Positions 8,512 to 17,848 of a stretch of 64,000 nt of DNA are shown in pieces; positions within the stretch are counted from its first letter, which is position 1, and every line of letters begins with the position of its first letter. The DNA comes from Clostridium_AM sp963780135. Its GTDB lineage: Bacteria; Bacillota; Clostridia; Clostridiales; Clostridiaceae. A program made the translations under genes and the position numbers. The stretch spans positions 4,622,849 through 4,686,848 of the forward strand of contig CAWAAR010000003.1 of the NCBI GenBank assembly GCA_963780135.1, given 5' to 3'. The notes under the pieces were generated by a model that saw only the letters and a program-made list of their open reading frames with translations, did no database searches and was not told the DNA's origin.

Positions 8512-9939
8512 TTAAAATACACTTTCACCACTGTTCTTAAGTAAACTTGCATAATTTTTTATATCATTTAGCATTTTAATAATACTTATTGACAATCCTT
8601 CTGCTTTCTCTGCATTATTTAAAGCCTCACTTTTATTGCCTGATTTAATATCATTCATTACTACATGACCAATTTTATGTAATTCAAAATGCATCGAGTC
8701 TACTTTGTCCCAAATATTTTTTATATTTTTTTCTTTAGGTTTTACTGAATCATAAAAGTGCCCTAATCCACATTTATGGCTATCTGTTTGTAACGATTTC
8801 ATTTCCATATCAGCTGCCATTTTTTTAAGAGTATTGACCCAATTTTTGTGAGCTGAGATGCCATTTTCCATTTCCTTTATAAAAATATCATTATCTATTT
8901 TAAAGTTATTTTCGTCAAAAATTTCATTACTCAATTTTGCTAAACTCGAAATATCTTCTTCAATTTCGCCAATAGAATCTCCCATATATCCAATTTCCCC
9001 TGACTCATTATAAAGCTCAGAAGATATAGTTTTAACATTACTAGAATCTTTACTTAAAATCTCCATATCTGCACTTACTTGTTCAATAGATGCACTTATC
9101 TCTTGCGCTGAATTTGATAAATCTCCTATATTTCTTGCTACTACTTCTATACCTTTTTTACTTTCACCAACATCTTTAAAAAGTTCATTAATATGATCGT
9201 TCATATTAGACATTACATCTTTTGTCTTTGAAACACTTTCCTTGCTTTTACCTGAAGCTTTTTCTATATCACCCATTAAATTATTTATAAATGAAAGCTG
9301 CTCTTGAGTAACATCAGCTAATTTTCTTACTTCCTCAGCTACAACTGAAAATCCTCTACCATTTTCTCCAGCTTTTGCAGCCTCAATACCTGCATTTAAA
9401 GATAACAGATTTGTTTGATCTGCTATTTGTTTAATTCCTTCCACCGTAGTTTTCATATTCTTCACTAACTGTATTAAATTGTTAATATCGCTTTCCATTG
9501 ATTCTGAATGATTTAACACTTCACTTTTTGAATTATTAACTTCATATAAACCTTTACCATTTTTTTCATTTAATTTCAATAATAGATTAGCTTGATTAGA
9601 TATTTCTTCTGTTGATGAAGCATATTCCATTGCATTATTAGCTATTTCATTCATACTTTCATTAACTTCATGTATTACATTTGTAATATCATTTGTAGCT
9701 TCTTCTAAATTTTTGGATTTAGAGGCCAACTTGTTTGACTCATGTTTTAATTTAACATTAAATGCACTAATATTAACAGAATTTCTAATAACACCATTTA
9801 TCATAGTTTTTACTGGCTTTGATATCTTTTTTATGGTTTTAAACTTGTCCTCGACGCTTTTAACAATATCCTTGTTATCTACTGAATTTTCTTCTAATAT
9901 TTTTCCTATATTTTTTATTATGATTTTTTCCTTAAACAT
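8512..9939 (-). CDS. Cytoplasmic methyl-accepting chemotaxis protein with C-terminal CZB zinc-binding domain
   Basis: A 475-residue soluble chemoreceptor: no transmembrane helix is present. Residues ~60-330 are the long coiled-coil signalling domain with the conserved hairpin tip around EGIKQIADQTNLLSLNAGIEAA and GRGFSVVAEEVRKLA. Residues ~350-470 form a chemoreceptor zinc-binding (CZB) domain, with HKNWV, the CGLGHFY Cys motif and the later MHFELHKIGH. In characterised CZB proteins a His3/Cys zinc site senses oxidants or zinc. The receptor presumably signals through CheA/CheW encoded elsewhere. Start ATG follows GGAGG. Monocistronic. Confidence 0.92.
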   Translation of the reverse strand: MFKEKIIIKNIGKILEENSVDNKDIVKSVEDKFKTIKKISKPVKTMINGVIRNSVNISAFNVKLKHESNKLASKSKNLEEATNDITNVIHEVNESMNEIANNAMEYASSTEEISNQANLLLKLNEKNGKGLYEVNNSKSEVLNHSESMESDINNLIQLVKNMKTTVEGIKQIADQTNLLSLNAGIEAAKAGENGRGFSVVAEEVRKLADVTQEQLSFINNLMGDIEKASGKSKESVSKTKDVMSNMNDHINELFKDVGESKKGIEVVARNIGDLSNSAQEISASIEQVSADMEILSKDSSNVKTISSELYNESGEIGYMGDSIGEIEEDISSLAKLSNEIFDENNFKIDNDIFIKEMENGISAHKNWVNTLKKMAADMEMKSLQTDSHKCGLGHFYDSVKPKEKNIKNIWDKVDSMHFELHKIGHVVMNDIKSGNKSEALNNAEKAEGLSISIIKMLNDIKNYASLLKNSGESVF

Positions 9940-10238
9940 GCTTTCCTCCCAATAATATAAATAAATTTAAAACATAAAAATTACTACTTAAGTATAATTA
10001 TCCCCAACTTAATTATACTTTATTATTTTAAAAACTTATAGACTAAATTACTACCTTTTTTAAAATCACTTATTTTTTCTAAAAAACCTATACAGATATT
10101 TTTTAGTTAATGCAGCGTAAACATCTTAATTTAAAAGTGTTTCTATTGCTTATCTTATATAACTTCCGTTTCTTTAAAACAATACTTGTAATAATCATAA
10201 CTGCCTTAGAATATAATTATATCAGAGGCTATCCATAA

Positions 10239-10680
10239 GAGGAATAAGTTACTACAAATATACCCCTTGAATTAATAATTTAAATCTGTTATTATAATCA
10301 CATAGCAAACAACAATCTTCTTAAAAAGTTTGGTTTTAGTTAACTAGACTTACAAGAACATTGGATTAAGGTTATTAAAAATTTAATTGTATATTTAAAA
10401 TATGTTTTCTGAAATATGCGTTAAGCTCTTATTTTGAACCTACATTTAAGCTTAGGGAGTCCGATAAGTTAGACGAAGAAATGTACCTTTCTGTGAGTCC
10501 TTTTACGGCATTTAAGGCGATTGAATCCTCTATGCTGACACCCACCTATCAATAGATAGGTGTCAAAATTAGAGTACCGGTGTTTTGGATATGTATTTTA
10601 GTAAATTTCAAGCCAATGCTTAGTTTTAAGCATTGGCTTTTAATATTTCCAAGGGCTCTGTTTGTTAAGAGCTTTTTATA
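10239..10680 (+). repeat. Direct repeat copy 1 with structured, terminator-ended core
   Basis: About 440 bp that recur at 11186-11630 with an offset of 947 bp and only scattered differences in the core. Two hairpins are conserved. One is CACCTATC-AATA-GATAGGTG at 10543-10562. The other is AAGCCAATGCTTA/TAAGCATTGGCTT around 10610-10640, followed by TTTT on the plus strand, which looks like a plus-strand terminator. A short non-ATG frame ending LTPTYQ* runs through the core, but I do not believe it is a gene. Candidate identities are a plus-strand non-coding RNA or the right end of a decayed IS200/IS605-type element. Confidence 0.75.
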
Positions 10681-10762
10681 TAACCTTAAGATTTCTTCCA
10701 AATTGTAAAAAAAAACAGTGTTGTCTCTAATTACTTTTACAGACAACACCTTTTTCTTAAAG

Positions 10763-11071
10763 TTAAATTTTAAATCTATCAACTTCACTCTTAAGTTTTA
10801 CAACTAATTCATCTAATTTATTTGCTGTTTCTCCTATTTCATGCATACTTGCTGTTTGTTTTTCTGTTGCAGCTGACACCTCTTCTGCTGCAGCTGAATT
10901 TTCCTCAGAAATAGCAGCTACATTTGTTATGTCTTCTGATGTAATGTCTGCCTTGCTCAACATCTCTTTAGTGGCATCTGACACTTGATTAACAATAGAT
11001 GTAATATTACTAAATGTTTTTTCTATTTTTTCAAAACTTTTTCCAACATTATTAAAAAAGCTTTTTATCAT
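10763..11071 (-). pseudogene. Truncated methyl-accepting chemotaxis protein (C-terminal tail only)
   Basis: The 102 residues match only the C-terminal part of a chemoreceptor signalling helix: AISEENSAAAEEVSAATEKQTASMHEIGETANKLDELV and a final SEVDRFKI, the usual end of membrane-bound clostridial receptors. The sensor domain, membrane helices, HAMP domain and the conserved hairpin tip are absent. No convincing ribosome binding site precedes the ATG. It is enclosed between the two copies of the 440-bp direct repeat, which suggests that recombination removed the rest. A residual function in signalling arrays cannot be excluded but is unlikely. Confidence 0.75.
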
Positions 11072-11185
11072 TTTTCATTTGAATCTATTCCAAGGGTTTA
11101 ATTCCTTTATTGCTTTATTATACTATTGTTGACTCAACTATACTTAGCAGTCTGAGTATGGAATTTAAAAGTATGTTTGATTAAT

Positions 11186-11630
11186 GAGGAATAACTTACT
11201 ATGAATCTATCTCTTGAACTGTAACTTTAAATCTGTTATTATAATCACATAGCAAACAACAATCTTCTTAAAAAGTTTGGTTTTACTTAACTAGACTTAC
11301 AAGAACATTGGATTAAAGTTATTAAAAATTTAATTGTATATTTAAAATATGTTTTCTGAAATATGCGTTAAGCTCTTATTTTGAACCTACATTTAAGCTT
11401 AGGGAGTCCGACAAGTTAGACGAAGAAATGTACCTTTCTGTGAGTCCTTTTACGGCATTTAAGGCGATTGAATCCTCTATGCTGACACCCACCTATCAAT
11501 AGATAGGTGTCAAAATTAGAGTACCGGTGTTTTGGATATGTATTTTAGTAAATTTCAAGCCAATGCTTAAGTTTTTAAGCATTGGCTTTTAATGTTTTCA
11601 AAAACTCCATTTGTTAACAGATTTTATTGT
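11186..11630 (+). repeat. Direct repeat copy 2 with structured, terminator-ended core
   Basis: Second copy of the repeat at 10239-10680. The terminal hairpin has changed in its loop (extra A and T between the arms) while its arms AAGCCAATGCTTAA/TTAAGCATTGGCTT remain paired. The CACCTATC-AATA-GATAGGTG hairpin is identical. The copy ends just downstream of the stop codon of the CWB2-glucosaminidase gene. Confidence 0.75.
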
Positions 11631-11646
11631 ATCTAAGTTTTAACTT

Positions 11647-13242
11647 CTAATTATGTTCTAATTCATTTATTAAATCTAATAATTTATGAGCATAGTCTTT
11701 ATCTGAAGCCCATTTACCGTTTCCTAAGTTTTCAATATTAGGAGCACAGCCCTTTTGTACAAGTTTAAATCTTGGATCAATTAAAATTTCTCCTTGTGGC
11801 AGTGGACCTTTACTGCTGTATGCAAACAAGTGTTGAACATGGCATTTAACTCCTTCATCTTCTGTGGAAAAGCTTAATGCTTGTCCCCTTCCGTTGTTAT
11901 CTAAAGCACCTAATCCTGCATAATTATTCATGCTTAATGTAGTTATTGAATTGCTTGAGTATCTTAAAAAGTTTGTTTCTAAACACATTTGAACCCATGC
12001 ACACTCCAATCTTATTCCATAGATGTCACAATATTTCTTGTAGATACTGGCTAAATAAGGCGCATTTGGATTTCTCTTTCTAAGAAACTTTTCACATTGT
12101 TCCACTGATACCTTAGATTGTCCCATTATAGGAGTTAATATTTCATTATGTTCATCGTTACCCTCATTCATACTACTATTTTCATTATTATTTTCATTCA
12201 CATTAATAATTCCATTGTTACCAACATTATTATTTACATTACTATATATACTAGCAGTAGCATTAGTTTTTAACAAAGTTTTTAATGTTGAATCTGAAAT
12301 AACACCTTTTCCTCCAATAACATCAATTTCTTCTATATTTTTTTTATTTTCATCCAAAAAATCTCTAAGTTCATTCATGTTATCTTCATCAACAAAAAAT
12401 AATGGATTTTCATTAGATCCTGCCAATGGACTTATACATAAACCATCAGCAAAAGCTTTACTTGATGCTAAATAAACTTTACTAAATTTCATTTTGTTAT
12501 TAGAATCATATATTTTATTATTTGTGTCAGCTTTGTTACAGCCTAAAGTTTTTACTTGTGTACCACCTAAATTACGTTCAATATTATCTAAAAATTTGTA
12601 ATTATCTTTTTCACCTATAACATTGTAAGTATGTGCTTTATTATCTATGCTTTTTTTAACCACATCTGGCACACCATCTTTATTAGTGAAAATTATAGGA
12701 CAATTTGACATAGTAGCTACTGGACTAATTGCTAGTGCGTCTCTCCAGTCCTCGCCATCTACCACATAAACTGAATTACTAGAACTTACTATATGACTTG
12801 CTACTTTTACTGCAGTTTCATACCTATCTTGCCCTGCAATTCTTTCTTCAATAGATATGCCCATATTTTTTAACTGTTTTTCAACATTTTTAGATATTAA
12901 ACTTTTGCCTCCTAAAATAATTACTTTTTTAGTGTTCAGCCTATTTAATTCATCTATAATTGTATCTGGGATGGTATCCTTTTCAACAAGTAATATAGGT
13001 GCTTTAAATTTGTTTGCTAATGGTGATGATACAACAGCATCTGCATACATTTCACTATTAACAAGCACTGCATAATCACTTTTTGTCCAACCAGAACTTG
13101 ATACATTTCTGCAAGTTTCAAAACGATCTTGTCCTGCAATTCTATTTATCTTTATATCACTTGCAAATACTTTAGATGTAGACAATAAACAAGCACTAGA
13201 TGTTATTACTAAGGCCAATAAATGTTTTTTTAATATGGTCAT
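11647..13242 (-). CDS. Cell-wall hydrolase: three CWB2 repeats plus glucosaminidase domain
   Basis: A secreted wall protein of 531 residues. The first 27 residues are a signal peptide (MTILKKHLLALVITSSACLL). Three CWB2 modules occupy ~30-335 (RIAGQDRFETC, RIAGQDRYETA, and a degenerate third, CNKADTNNK). A low-complexity Asn-rich linker (~340-370) leads to a GH73-like N-acetylglucosaminidase domain at ~385-531, with the probable catalytic Glu in CLETNFLRY and the family motifs NNYAGLGA and DPRFKLVQ. Such enzymes cut glycan strands during growth or separation. GGGGGG a few bases before the ATG gives a strong start. Confidence 0.9.
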   Translation of the reverse strand: MTILKKHLLALVITSSACLLSTSKVFASDIKINRIAGQDRFETCRNVSSSGWTKSDYAVLVNSEMYADAVVSSPLANKFKAPILLVEKDTIPDTIIDELNRLNTKKVIILGGKSLISKNVEKQLKNMGISIEERIAGQDRYETAVKVASHIVSSSNSVYVVDGEDWRDALAISPVATMSNCPIIFTNKDGVPDVVKKSIDNKAHTYNVIGEKDNYKFLDNIERNLGGTQVKTLGCNKADTNNKIYDSNNKMKFSKVYLASSKAFADGLCISPLAGSNENPLFFVDEDNMNELRDFLDENKKNIEEIDVIGGKGVISDSTLKTLLKTNATASIYSNVNNNVGNNGIINVNENNNENSSMNEGNDEHNEILTPIMGQSKVSVEQCEKFLRKRNPNAPYLASIYKKYCDIYGIRLECAWVQMCLETNFLRYSSNSITTLSMNNYAGLGALDNNGRGQALSFSTEDEGVKCHVQHLFAYSSKGPLPQGEILIDPRFKLVQKGCAPNIENLGNGKWASDKDYAHKLLDLINELEHN

Positions 13243-13696
13243 TTTGTCCCCCCTTAAATTGTATTTGATAAAATATATTTCATTTCGTTTTTTTAAATTT
13301 GTGCAAATAACTATAAAATGTAAAATTTTATTACATTTTATATTCTACACCATAAGCCCTGTTTTATCAAATTGCATTAGCAACAATATATTATGTAGTC
13401 TTTAAATTAATTAAAGTTATCATAATATTTCTCTAAAATAATTTAAAAATCATTTTAGAACAGCTTCCAATGCTGAATATTATAATGAGTGACCAAACAA
13501 ATTTTACATGATATAATTATCAAAAGTACTTATGTTTATACATTTTTCTAATGGTAATCATGAGAGTATAAATTCTACTTATTCCAGTTCTGTTTAAATA
13601 TATATTTGGTAAAAATATTATGAATACCTATATGCAATATGTTCTTTTTAGACACTGTATATCAAAACTAAAATAGTATAAGTGAGATGGATATTT
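13243..13696. other. Intergenic region between divergent genes, no feature seen
   Basis: About 450 bp of AT-rich sequence between the CWB2-glucosaminidase start and the small membrane protein. No terminator, RNA or conserved frame is visible. Promoters for both flanking units are expected, but none is clear. Confidence 0.4.
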
Positions 13697-14062
13697 ATGA
13701 AAAAAAAATCAAAAGTAACTATGTTATTAATTTTAATTATTATAATTACATTTATAACAATCAGACAATCCATACAACTACATAAAGGTTTTAAAAAAAT
13801 TGCCATTCCTAATAAAGAAAGTAGACAATTGGGAAATATGAGTATTTACGAATGGTTAACTGTAAAAAAAATATCTAATAAATATAATATAAGTGAGCAG
13901 AAAATTTTTAAAACCCTTGAAATTACTCCTCATAGCGGTGATGAAAATATATCCATTGTTGATTTAACAAAAAAGTATAATAAAACTCCAGAACAAATGA
14001 AAAAGAATTTGAAAAAAATTATAAAAAATCTGAAAGATTCAGAAGGTAGAAAGCATGAGTAG
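13697..14062 (+). CDS. Small single-pass membrane protein upstream of DedA
   Basis: The protein has 121 residues. After MKKKSKVTML comes one hydrophobic segment (LLILIIIITFITI), then an exposed charged domain. Residues ~45-110 show two similar helical units (ISNKYNISEQKIFKTLEI and LTKKYNKTPEQMKKNLKKI), reminiscent of small helix-turn-helix repeats. The stop codon overlaps the start of the DedA gene by eight bases, so the two are translationally coupled and probably act together at the membrane. I chose the ATG at 13697, ten bases after GTGAG; the in-frame GTG at 13682 is an alternative. Function unknown. Confidence 0.7.
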   Translation: MKKKSKVTMLLILIIIITFITIRQSIQLHKGFKKIAIPNKESRQLGNMSIYEWLTVKKISNKYNISEQKIFKTLEITPHSGDENISIVDLTKKYNKTPEQMKKNLKKIIKNLKDSEGRKHE

Positions 14063-14669
14063 TTTTACTAATTTGTTAATAACATATTTCAGTGATTATA
14101 ACATTTGGTTTTTAAGTATCTTAATTATGCTTGGTTCTATAGGAATTCCAACTGGAGCATGTTTGGTAGTACTAGCATCTGGAGCTTTTGCTTATGCTGG
14201 TGAATTTAATATAGTGGTTCTTTTATTAGAAATTTGGTTTTTTTCATGTGTTGGCGATGGCATCTCCTATGTTTTGTGGAAATTTTTAGGTCATAAACTT
14301 TTTAATAAATCTTTAAAATTTAAAACTTATTTCCACCCTAAAATAATAAAAGCACAAAATTATTTAAAAAAACATGGTAAAGGAACAGTGTTTTTTACTA
14401 GATTTTTAATATCAGCTATGGGTCCTTTTGTTAATGCAGCAGCAGGAATTACAGAGTACAAATTGGTGACTTTTACTTTATTTGTTGCTTTAGGTGAGTT
14501 ATTATGGTCGTGTATGTACTTAGGATTAGGGTATTGGTTTGGCGATTCCTGGGAAAATTTAGTTCCTATCATAACACAAATTGGCCAATTTTTGACTTAC
14601 ATAACTATTCTAATTATCGCCATATACTTTTTTATTAAAATGATTAGGTCAAATAAAAACAAAAGTTAA
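14055..14669 (+). CDS. DedA-family membrane protein
   Basis: A 204-residue inner-membrane protein of the DedA/SNARE-associated (VTT) family. Diagnostic parts: the N-terminal re-entrant segment GSIGIPTGACLVVLASGAFAY, the G-D-x-x-x-Y motif as VGDGISYVLWKFLGH, and the FTRFLISAMGPFVNAAAGI segment matching the conserved F/GRF-x-P-x-x-R-x-x-x-x-x-x-AG region. Members such as UptA and PetA recycle undecaprenyl phosphate or phospholipids across the membrane; which lipid this one handles is not known. It is coupled to the preceding small membrane protein by an overlap. Confidence 0.9.
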   Translation: MSSFTNLLITYFSDYNIWFLSILIMLGSIGIPTGACLVVLASGAFAYAGEFNIVVLLLEIWFFSCVGDGISYVLWKFLGHKLFNKSLKFKTYFHPKIIKAQNYLKKHGKGTVFFTRFLISAMGPFVNAAAGITEYKLVTFTLFVALGELLWSCMYLGLGYWFGDSWENLVPIITQIGQFLTYITILIIAIYFFIKMIRSNKNKS

Positions 14670-14672
14670 TAC

Positions 14673-14782
14673 TAATGAGTGTTATAAATGGCAGCCAAGG
14701 GATAAATAAATTTATTTTCATCTTTATCCTCTGGCTATAATTATTATACTTAAATTCCAGCTGAACCTAAGAATTACTTTAC
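14673..14782. repeat. Possible degenerate relative of the CTTAG-type structured element
   Basis: Just after the dedA stop, 14673-14708 resembles the 3' tail of the 41121 copy (27 of 36 positions by eye, including TGAGTGTTA and GATAAAT). At 14756-14780, TTCCAGCTGAACCTAAG resembles the return arm of the 44334 copy. Between them AGCCAAGGGATAAA/TTTATCCTCTGGCT forms a long imperfect hairpin (14694-14738). The two similarities are not arranged as in the complete copies, so this is tentative; the hairpin may simply be a terminator. Confidence 0.3.
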
Positions 14783-14842
14783 AAAATTTCAGTATTGATT
14801 TTTACAATTACTTTTTTTATAAATCTGTATTGTTCAATTAAG

Positions 14843-15742
14843 TTATTTAATAAACAATATTCCCACACCCAATATACTAATAAAGGCTCCTAATATCTCT
14901 TTCTTAGTTACCTTTTCATGAAATATCATTATTGAAGCTGGTATAATTAAAATACGTGAAATAGACATAATAGTTGAAGCAATTCCAGTAGCAGTATATT
15001 GAAGAGCTAATAAAGAAAATGATACTCCTAAAAATGGTCCAAAGAAAGAACCGAAGGTAACATATTTCATTACTTTTACATCTTTAAAAACTTTCAAAAG
15101 ATTACTCCAACCTTTTGAATATGTAATTATAATTGTAAACCCTATTATCCCAGCAATGGTTCTGATTTGAGTTGCAGCAAAAGCATCATAAGAACCCATT
15201 CCAAGTTTGCTAAAGATAAGTCCAAAAGATTGTCCTGCAGCACCCAGAAAAGCATAAACCATACCTTTTATTGGTTTTGAAAACTTAACTGTTTTATTTC
15301 CAGAATCTTTAACTAAAATTACAATGGCTATACCATAAATAGTAACTAGCATTCCTATAACATCCAGTAACGTAAGTTTTTGGCCCATAATAATATAATC
15401 AGCTAAAGCTGATAAAATAGGTACAGTAGCCATTATAAGCATAGTTAGCCGAGCACCGATTTGAACATATGCTTCAAATAAGAAAAAATCTCCAATTACA
15501 AAACCAATAATACCTGAAACAAGCAGCCAAATCCAACTGTTTATAGAAGCATCTAATGGTAAAAACATCCCTCGTGTAAAAAGAGTATATACGCCTATAA
15601 ATAAAAACGCAATAATTAATCTTATGTAGTTAACAGACAAAGAACCAACCTTTTTCCCTGCATATTCAAAGGCAATTGGAGAAATTGCCCAGCATAATGC
15701 TGTAGCAATTGCAGCTAATTCTCCTAAATAAGAATGGGGCAT
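14843..15742 (-). CDS. EamA-family (DMT superfamily) transporter
   Basis: The protein has 299 residues with ten predicted membrane helices in two EamA repeats: LGELAAIATALCWAISPIAFE opens the first and YAFLGAAGQSFGLIFSKLG the second. The end, FHEKVTKKEILGAFISILGVGILF, carries the conserved E-x4-G pattern. Substrate unknown. It is transcribed divergently from the MocR regulator at 15915, 170 bp apart. That arrangement is common for EamA exporters controlled by their neighbour, so regulation by that protein in response to an amine or amino acid is a reasonable inference. AAGGAAG precedes the ATG. Confidence 0.9.
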   Translation of the reverse strand: MPHSYLGELAAIATALCWAISPIAFEYAGKKVGSLSVNYIRLIIAFLFIGVYTLFTRGMFLPLDASINSWIWLLVSGIIGFVIGDFFLFEAYVQIGARLTMLIMATVPILSALADYIIMGQKLTLLDVIGMLVTIYGIAIVILVKDSGNKTVKFSKPIKGMVYAFLGAAGQSFGLIFSKLGMGSYDAFAATQIRTIAGIIGFTIIITYSKGWSNLLKVFKDVKVMKYVTFGSFFGPFLGVSFSLLALQYTATGIASTIMSISRILIIPASIMIFHEKVTKKEILGAFISILGVGILFIK

Positions 15743-15914
15743 GTTAAAACTTCCTTTCTAAAAACAATTTCTCATAAGATCTTCTAAAGTATCTCTTCTT
15801 CTAATAATTTTATATATTTTGTTATATTTATTATAAAAATTTATTGTCATTATATAAAGTGACAGTTATACTTATTTTAATGATGACAGATGATGCAAAT
15901 TTAAGGAGATAAAA

Positions 15915-17330
15915 ATGTTAGAACTATTACCAAATTTAAATGATAAGGAAAAAATTCCTTTGTATATGCAAATTTACAAATACATTAAAGATGAAATTTT
16001 ATCTGGAAATATACCTTCTCAAGCTAAACTTCCATCCATTAGAAGTTTAGCTAAAGATTTAAAACTTAGTAAAAATACAATTGAATCAGCCTATGAACAG
16101 CTAATTGCTGAAGGCTATTTAAAATCCAAAAATCGTTCTGGCTTATATGTAGAAAATTTAGAAAATGGATTTAACAACTTAAAGAGTACCCATTTAAACT
16201 CATATAAAAAAGAAGCAAATAAAAATTATGAACCAATAATAAAATATGACTTTAGTAGTGGACAAATTGATTTAACTTCCTTTCCATATACTCACTTCAG
16301 AAAAATATTAGGAAGATGCGTGGATGAGTATTCTAAGGAACTACTTTTATATGGTGATCATAAAGGTGATTATGGTTTAAGAGATGAAATTTCTAAATAT
16401 ATTCATCATTCTAGAGGGGTTACATGTTCACCAACACAAATAATAATATCCTCGGGAACCCAACAATCCTTAACTCTATTAGCACACATACTTTCAAATA
16501 TTTATCTATGTATAGCCTTTGAAGAACCTAGCTATTTAGGTGCAAAAGCTGTATTCAAACATTTTAATTTTAATATTACTCCTATTAATTTAGAAATAGA
16601 CGGCATAGATATTAAGTCTTTAAATGAAAGTACATCAAAAATTGTATATGTTACTCCCTCACATCAATATCCTTATGGTATGGTTATGCCTATATCTAAA
16701 AGACTAAAACTGCTTCAATGGGCTGAAGAGAAAGATGGAATTATAATAGAAGATGATTATGATGGAGAATTTAGATACAAAGGAAAACCTATTCCATCAT
16801 TGCAAGGACTTGATGAAATAGGTAGAGTAGTATATCTTGGGAGCTTTTCAAAGTCACTAATGCCTTCAATGCGAATAAGCTATTTAGTGCTTCCAGAAAC
16901 ACTTCTTAATATTTATGAATCACAATATAAAATTTACGAGCAGCCTGTGTCTAGATTAATGCAAAAGTCCCTTGAAATTTTTATGAAAGAAGGTTATTGG
17001 GAAAAGCATTTAAGAAAATCAAGAGTGCTGTATAAAAAAAAGCAAGAAATATTGATAAGTTCTATAACGGAGTACTTAGGAAATACTGTAACTATTATTG
17101 GTTCTGATTCTGGTCTTCATATATTACTTAAAGTTAATACAAAAATGAATGAACAAGAATTAATTGAAAAAGCTTTAGGATCTGGTGTTAAAGTAAATCC
17201 AACCTCAATTAACTGGATAAATCCTCCCACAAATTCTTTACCAGTTATTTTTATAGGTTTTGCTGGAATAAAAATAGAAGATATTCCTAATGCCATAAAA
17301 ACTTTAAAGAAATGTTGGTTTCAAAGCTAA
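15915..17330 (+). CDS. MocR/PdxR-type GntR regulator with aminotransferase domain
   Basis: A 471-residue transcription factor. Residues ~10-80 are a GntR winged helix (IPLYMQIYKYIKDEILSG, LPSIRSLAKDLKLSKNTIESAYEQLIAEGYL). Residues ~115-465 are a class I aminotransferase-like domain with DDYDGEFRY and the PLP-lysine motif YLGSFSKSLMPSMRISYLV. In the MocR group this domain binds pyridoxal phosphate and senses amino compounds (PdxR, GabR). It faces the EamA transporter across a short divergent promoter region and probably controls that gene and itself. AAGGAGAT lies before the ATG. Confidence 0.93.
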   Translation: MLELLPNLNDKEKIPLYMQIYKYIKDEILSGNIPSQAKLPSIRSLAKDLKLSKNTIESAYEQLIAEGYLKSKNRSGLYVENLENGFNNLKSTHLNSYKKEANKNYEPIIKYDFSSGQIDLTSFPYTHFRKILGRCVDEYSKELLLYGDHKGDYGLRDEISKYIHHSRGVTCSPTQIIISSGTQQSLTLLAHILSNIYLCIAFEEPSYLGAKAVFKHFNFNITPINLEIDGIDIKSLNESTSKIVYVTPSHQYPYGMVMPISKRLKLLQWAEEKDGIIIEDDYDGEFRYKGKPIPSLQGLDEIGRVVYLGSFSKSLMPSMRISYLVLPETLLNIYESQYKIYEQPVSRLMQKSLEIFMKEGYWEKHLRKSRVLYKKKQEILISSITEYLGNTVTIIGSDSGLHILLKVNTKMNEQELIEKALGSGVKVNPTSINWINPPTNSLPVIFIGFAGIKIEDIPNAIKTLKKCWFQS

Positions 17331-17460
17331 AAATTGATACTATATAATCCTTAACTTATGGGAAGTTCTTATTTAGTTAATAATCAAAATAATTCAAACA
17401 CTAAGACATGATTTATATCCATAGATATTTCTTAAACTTTAACTTTTTTATACTATGTAA

Positions 17461-17497
17461 CAATTAAAAAAGGACAACTAAGCCCTTTTTTAATTGT
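17461..17497. terminator. Bidirectional terminator between MocR gene and the 80-aa gene
   Basis: CAATTAAAAAAGG and CCTTTTTTAATTG form a 13-base stem closed by about 10 bases. The A- and T-rich arms allow termination on both strands, fitting the convergent genes on either side. Confidence 0.75.
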
Positions 17498-17529
17498 TAT
17501 GCATTTTTTAATTAATCCGATCAATAAAA

Positions 17530-17772
17530 TTAGCTATCTATCTTACATATATATTTCCACACAAGAAAATCCCTTATAGACTTCTTTTTAGTTCTAATTT
17601 CTTTAAGTTCATGGTCAGTAGTATTATTCAATATATATTGTTCCAGGCTAGTAGCTTCTTCTTCATTTTTTTCTTTTTCAACAATCCACTTATACCCTTT
17701 ATTTGCTAAGACTATTAATAATGGATCTATAGATTTTTCTTTCAATAGATTCTTAATGTTATTTAATTCCAT
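17530..17772 (-). CDS. Small hypothetical protein, 80 aa
   Basis: Begins MELNNIKNLLKEKSIDPLLIVLANKGYKWIVEKE and is highly charged and helical, with Lys/Glu-rich ends. No family is recognised and there is no signal peptide. A very good AAAGGAGG site precedes the ATG by ten bases, which supports a real gene. It lies 76 bp downstream of the larA-like gene in the same direction, so it may be the third gene of that transcription unit. Confidence 0.6.
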   Translation of the reverse strand: MELNNIKNLLKEKSIDPLLIVLANKGYKWIVEKEKNEEEATSLEQYILNNTTDHELKEIRTKKKSIRDFLVWKYICKIDS

Positions 17773-17848
17773 TTCTTAAGTACCTCCTTTATTTATCACT
17801 TTTACATACTAATTATACTCTAAGTAATATTTTTAATGGAGGTTTCTA

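Noticed and set aside
10440..10560. Plus-strand frame through the direct repeats ending LTPTYQ*
   Set aside because: It is open in both copies but has no start codon with a ribosome binding site, and no recognisable family. Kept only as a remark.
10549..10788. A 79-codon minus-strand frame covering the end of the first direct repeat
   Set aside because: It runs through the hairpins of the repeat, has no ribosome binding site, and its sequence is not protein-like.
10239..11630. Cyclic di-GMP, cobalamin or TPP riboswitch in the direct repeats
   Set aside because: None of the conserved core sequences of these riboswitches is present, and the downstream context on the plus strand holds no gene.
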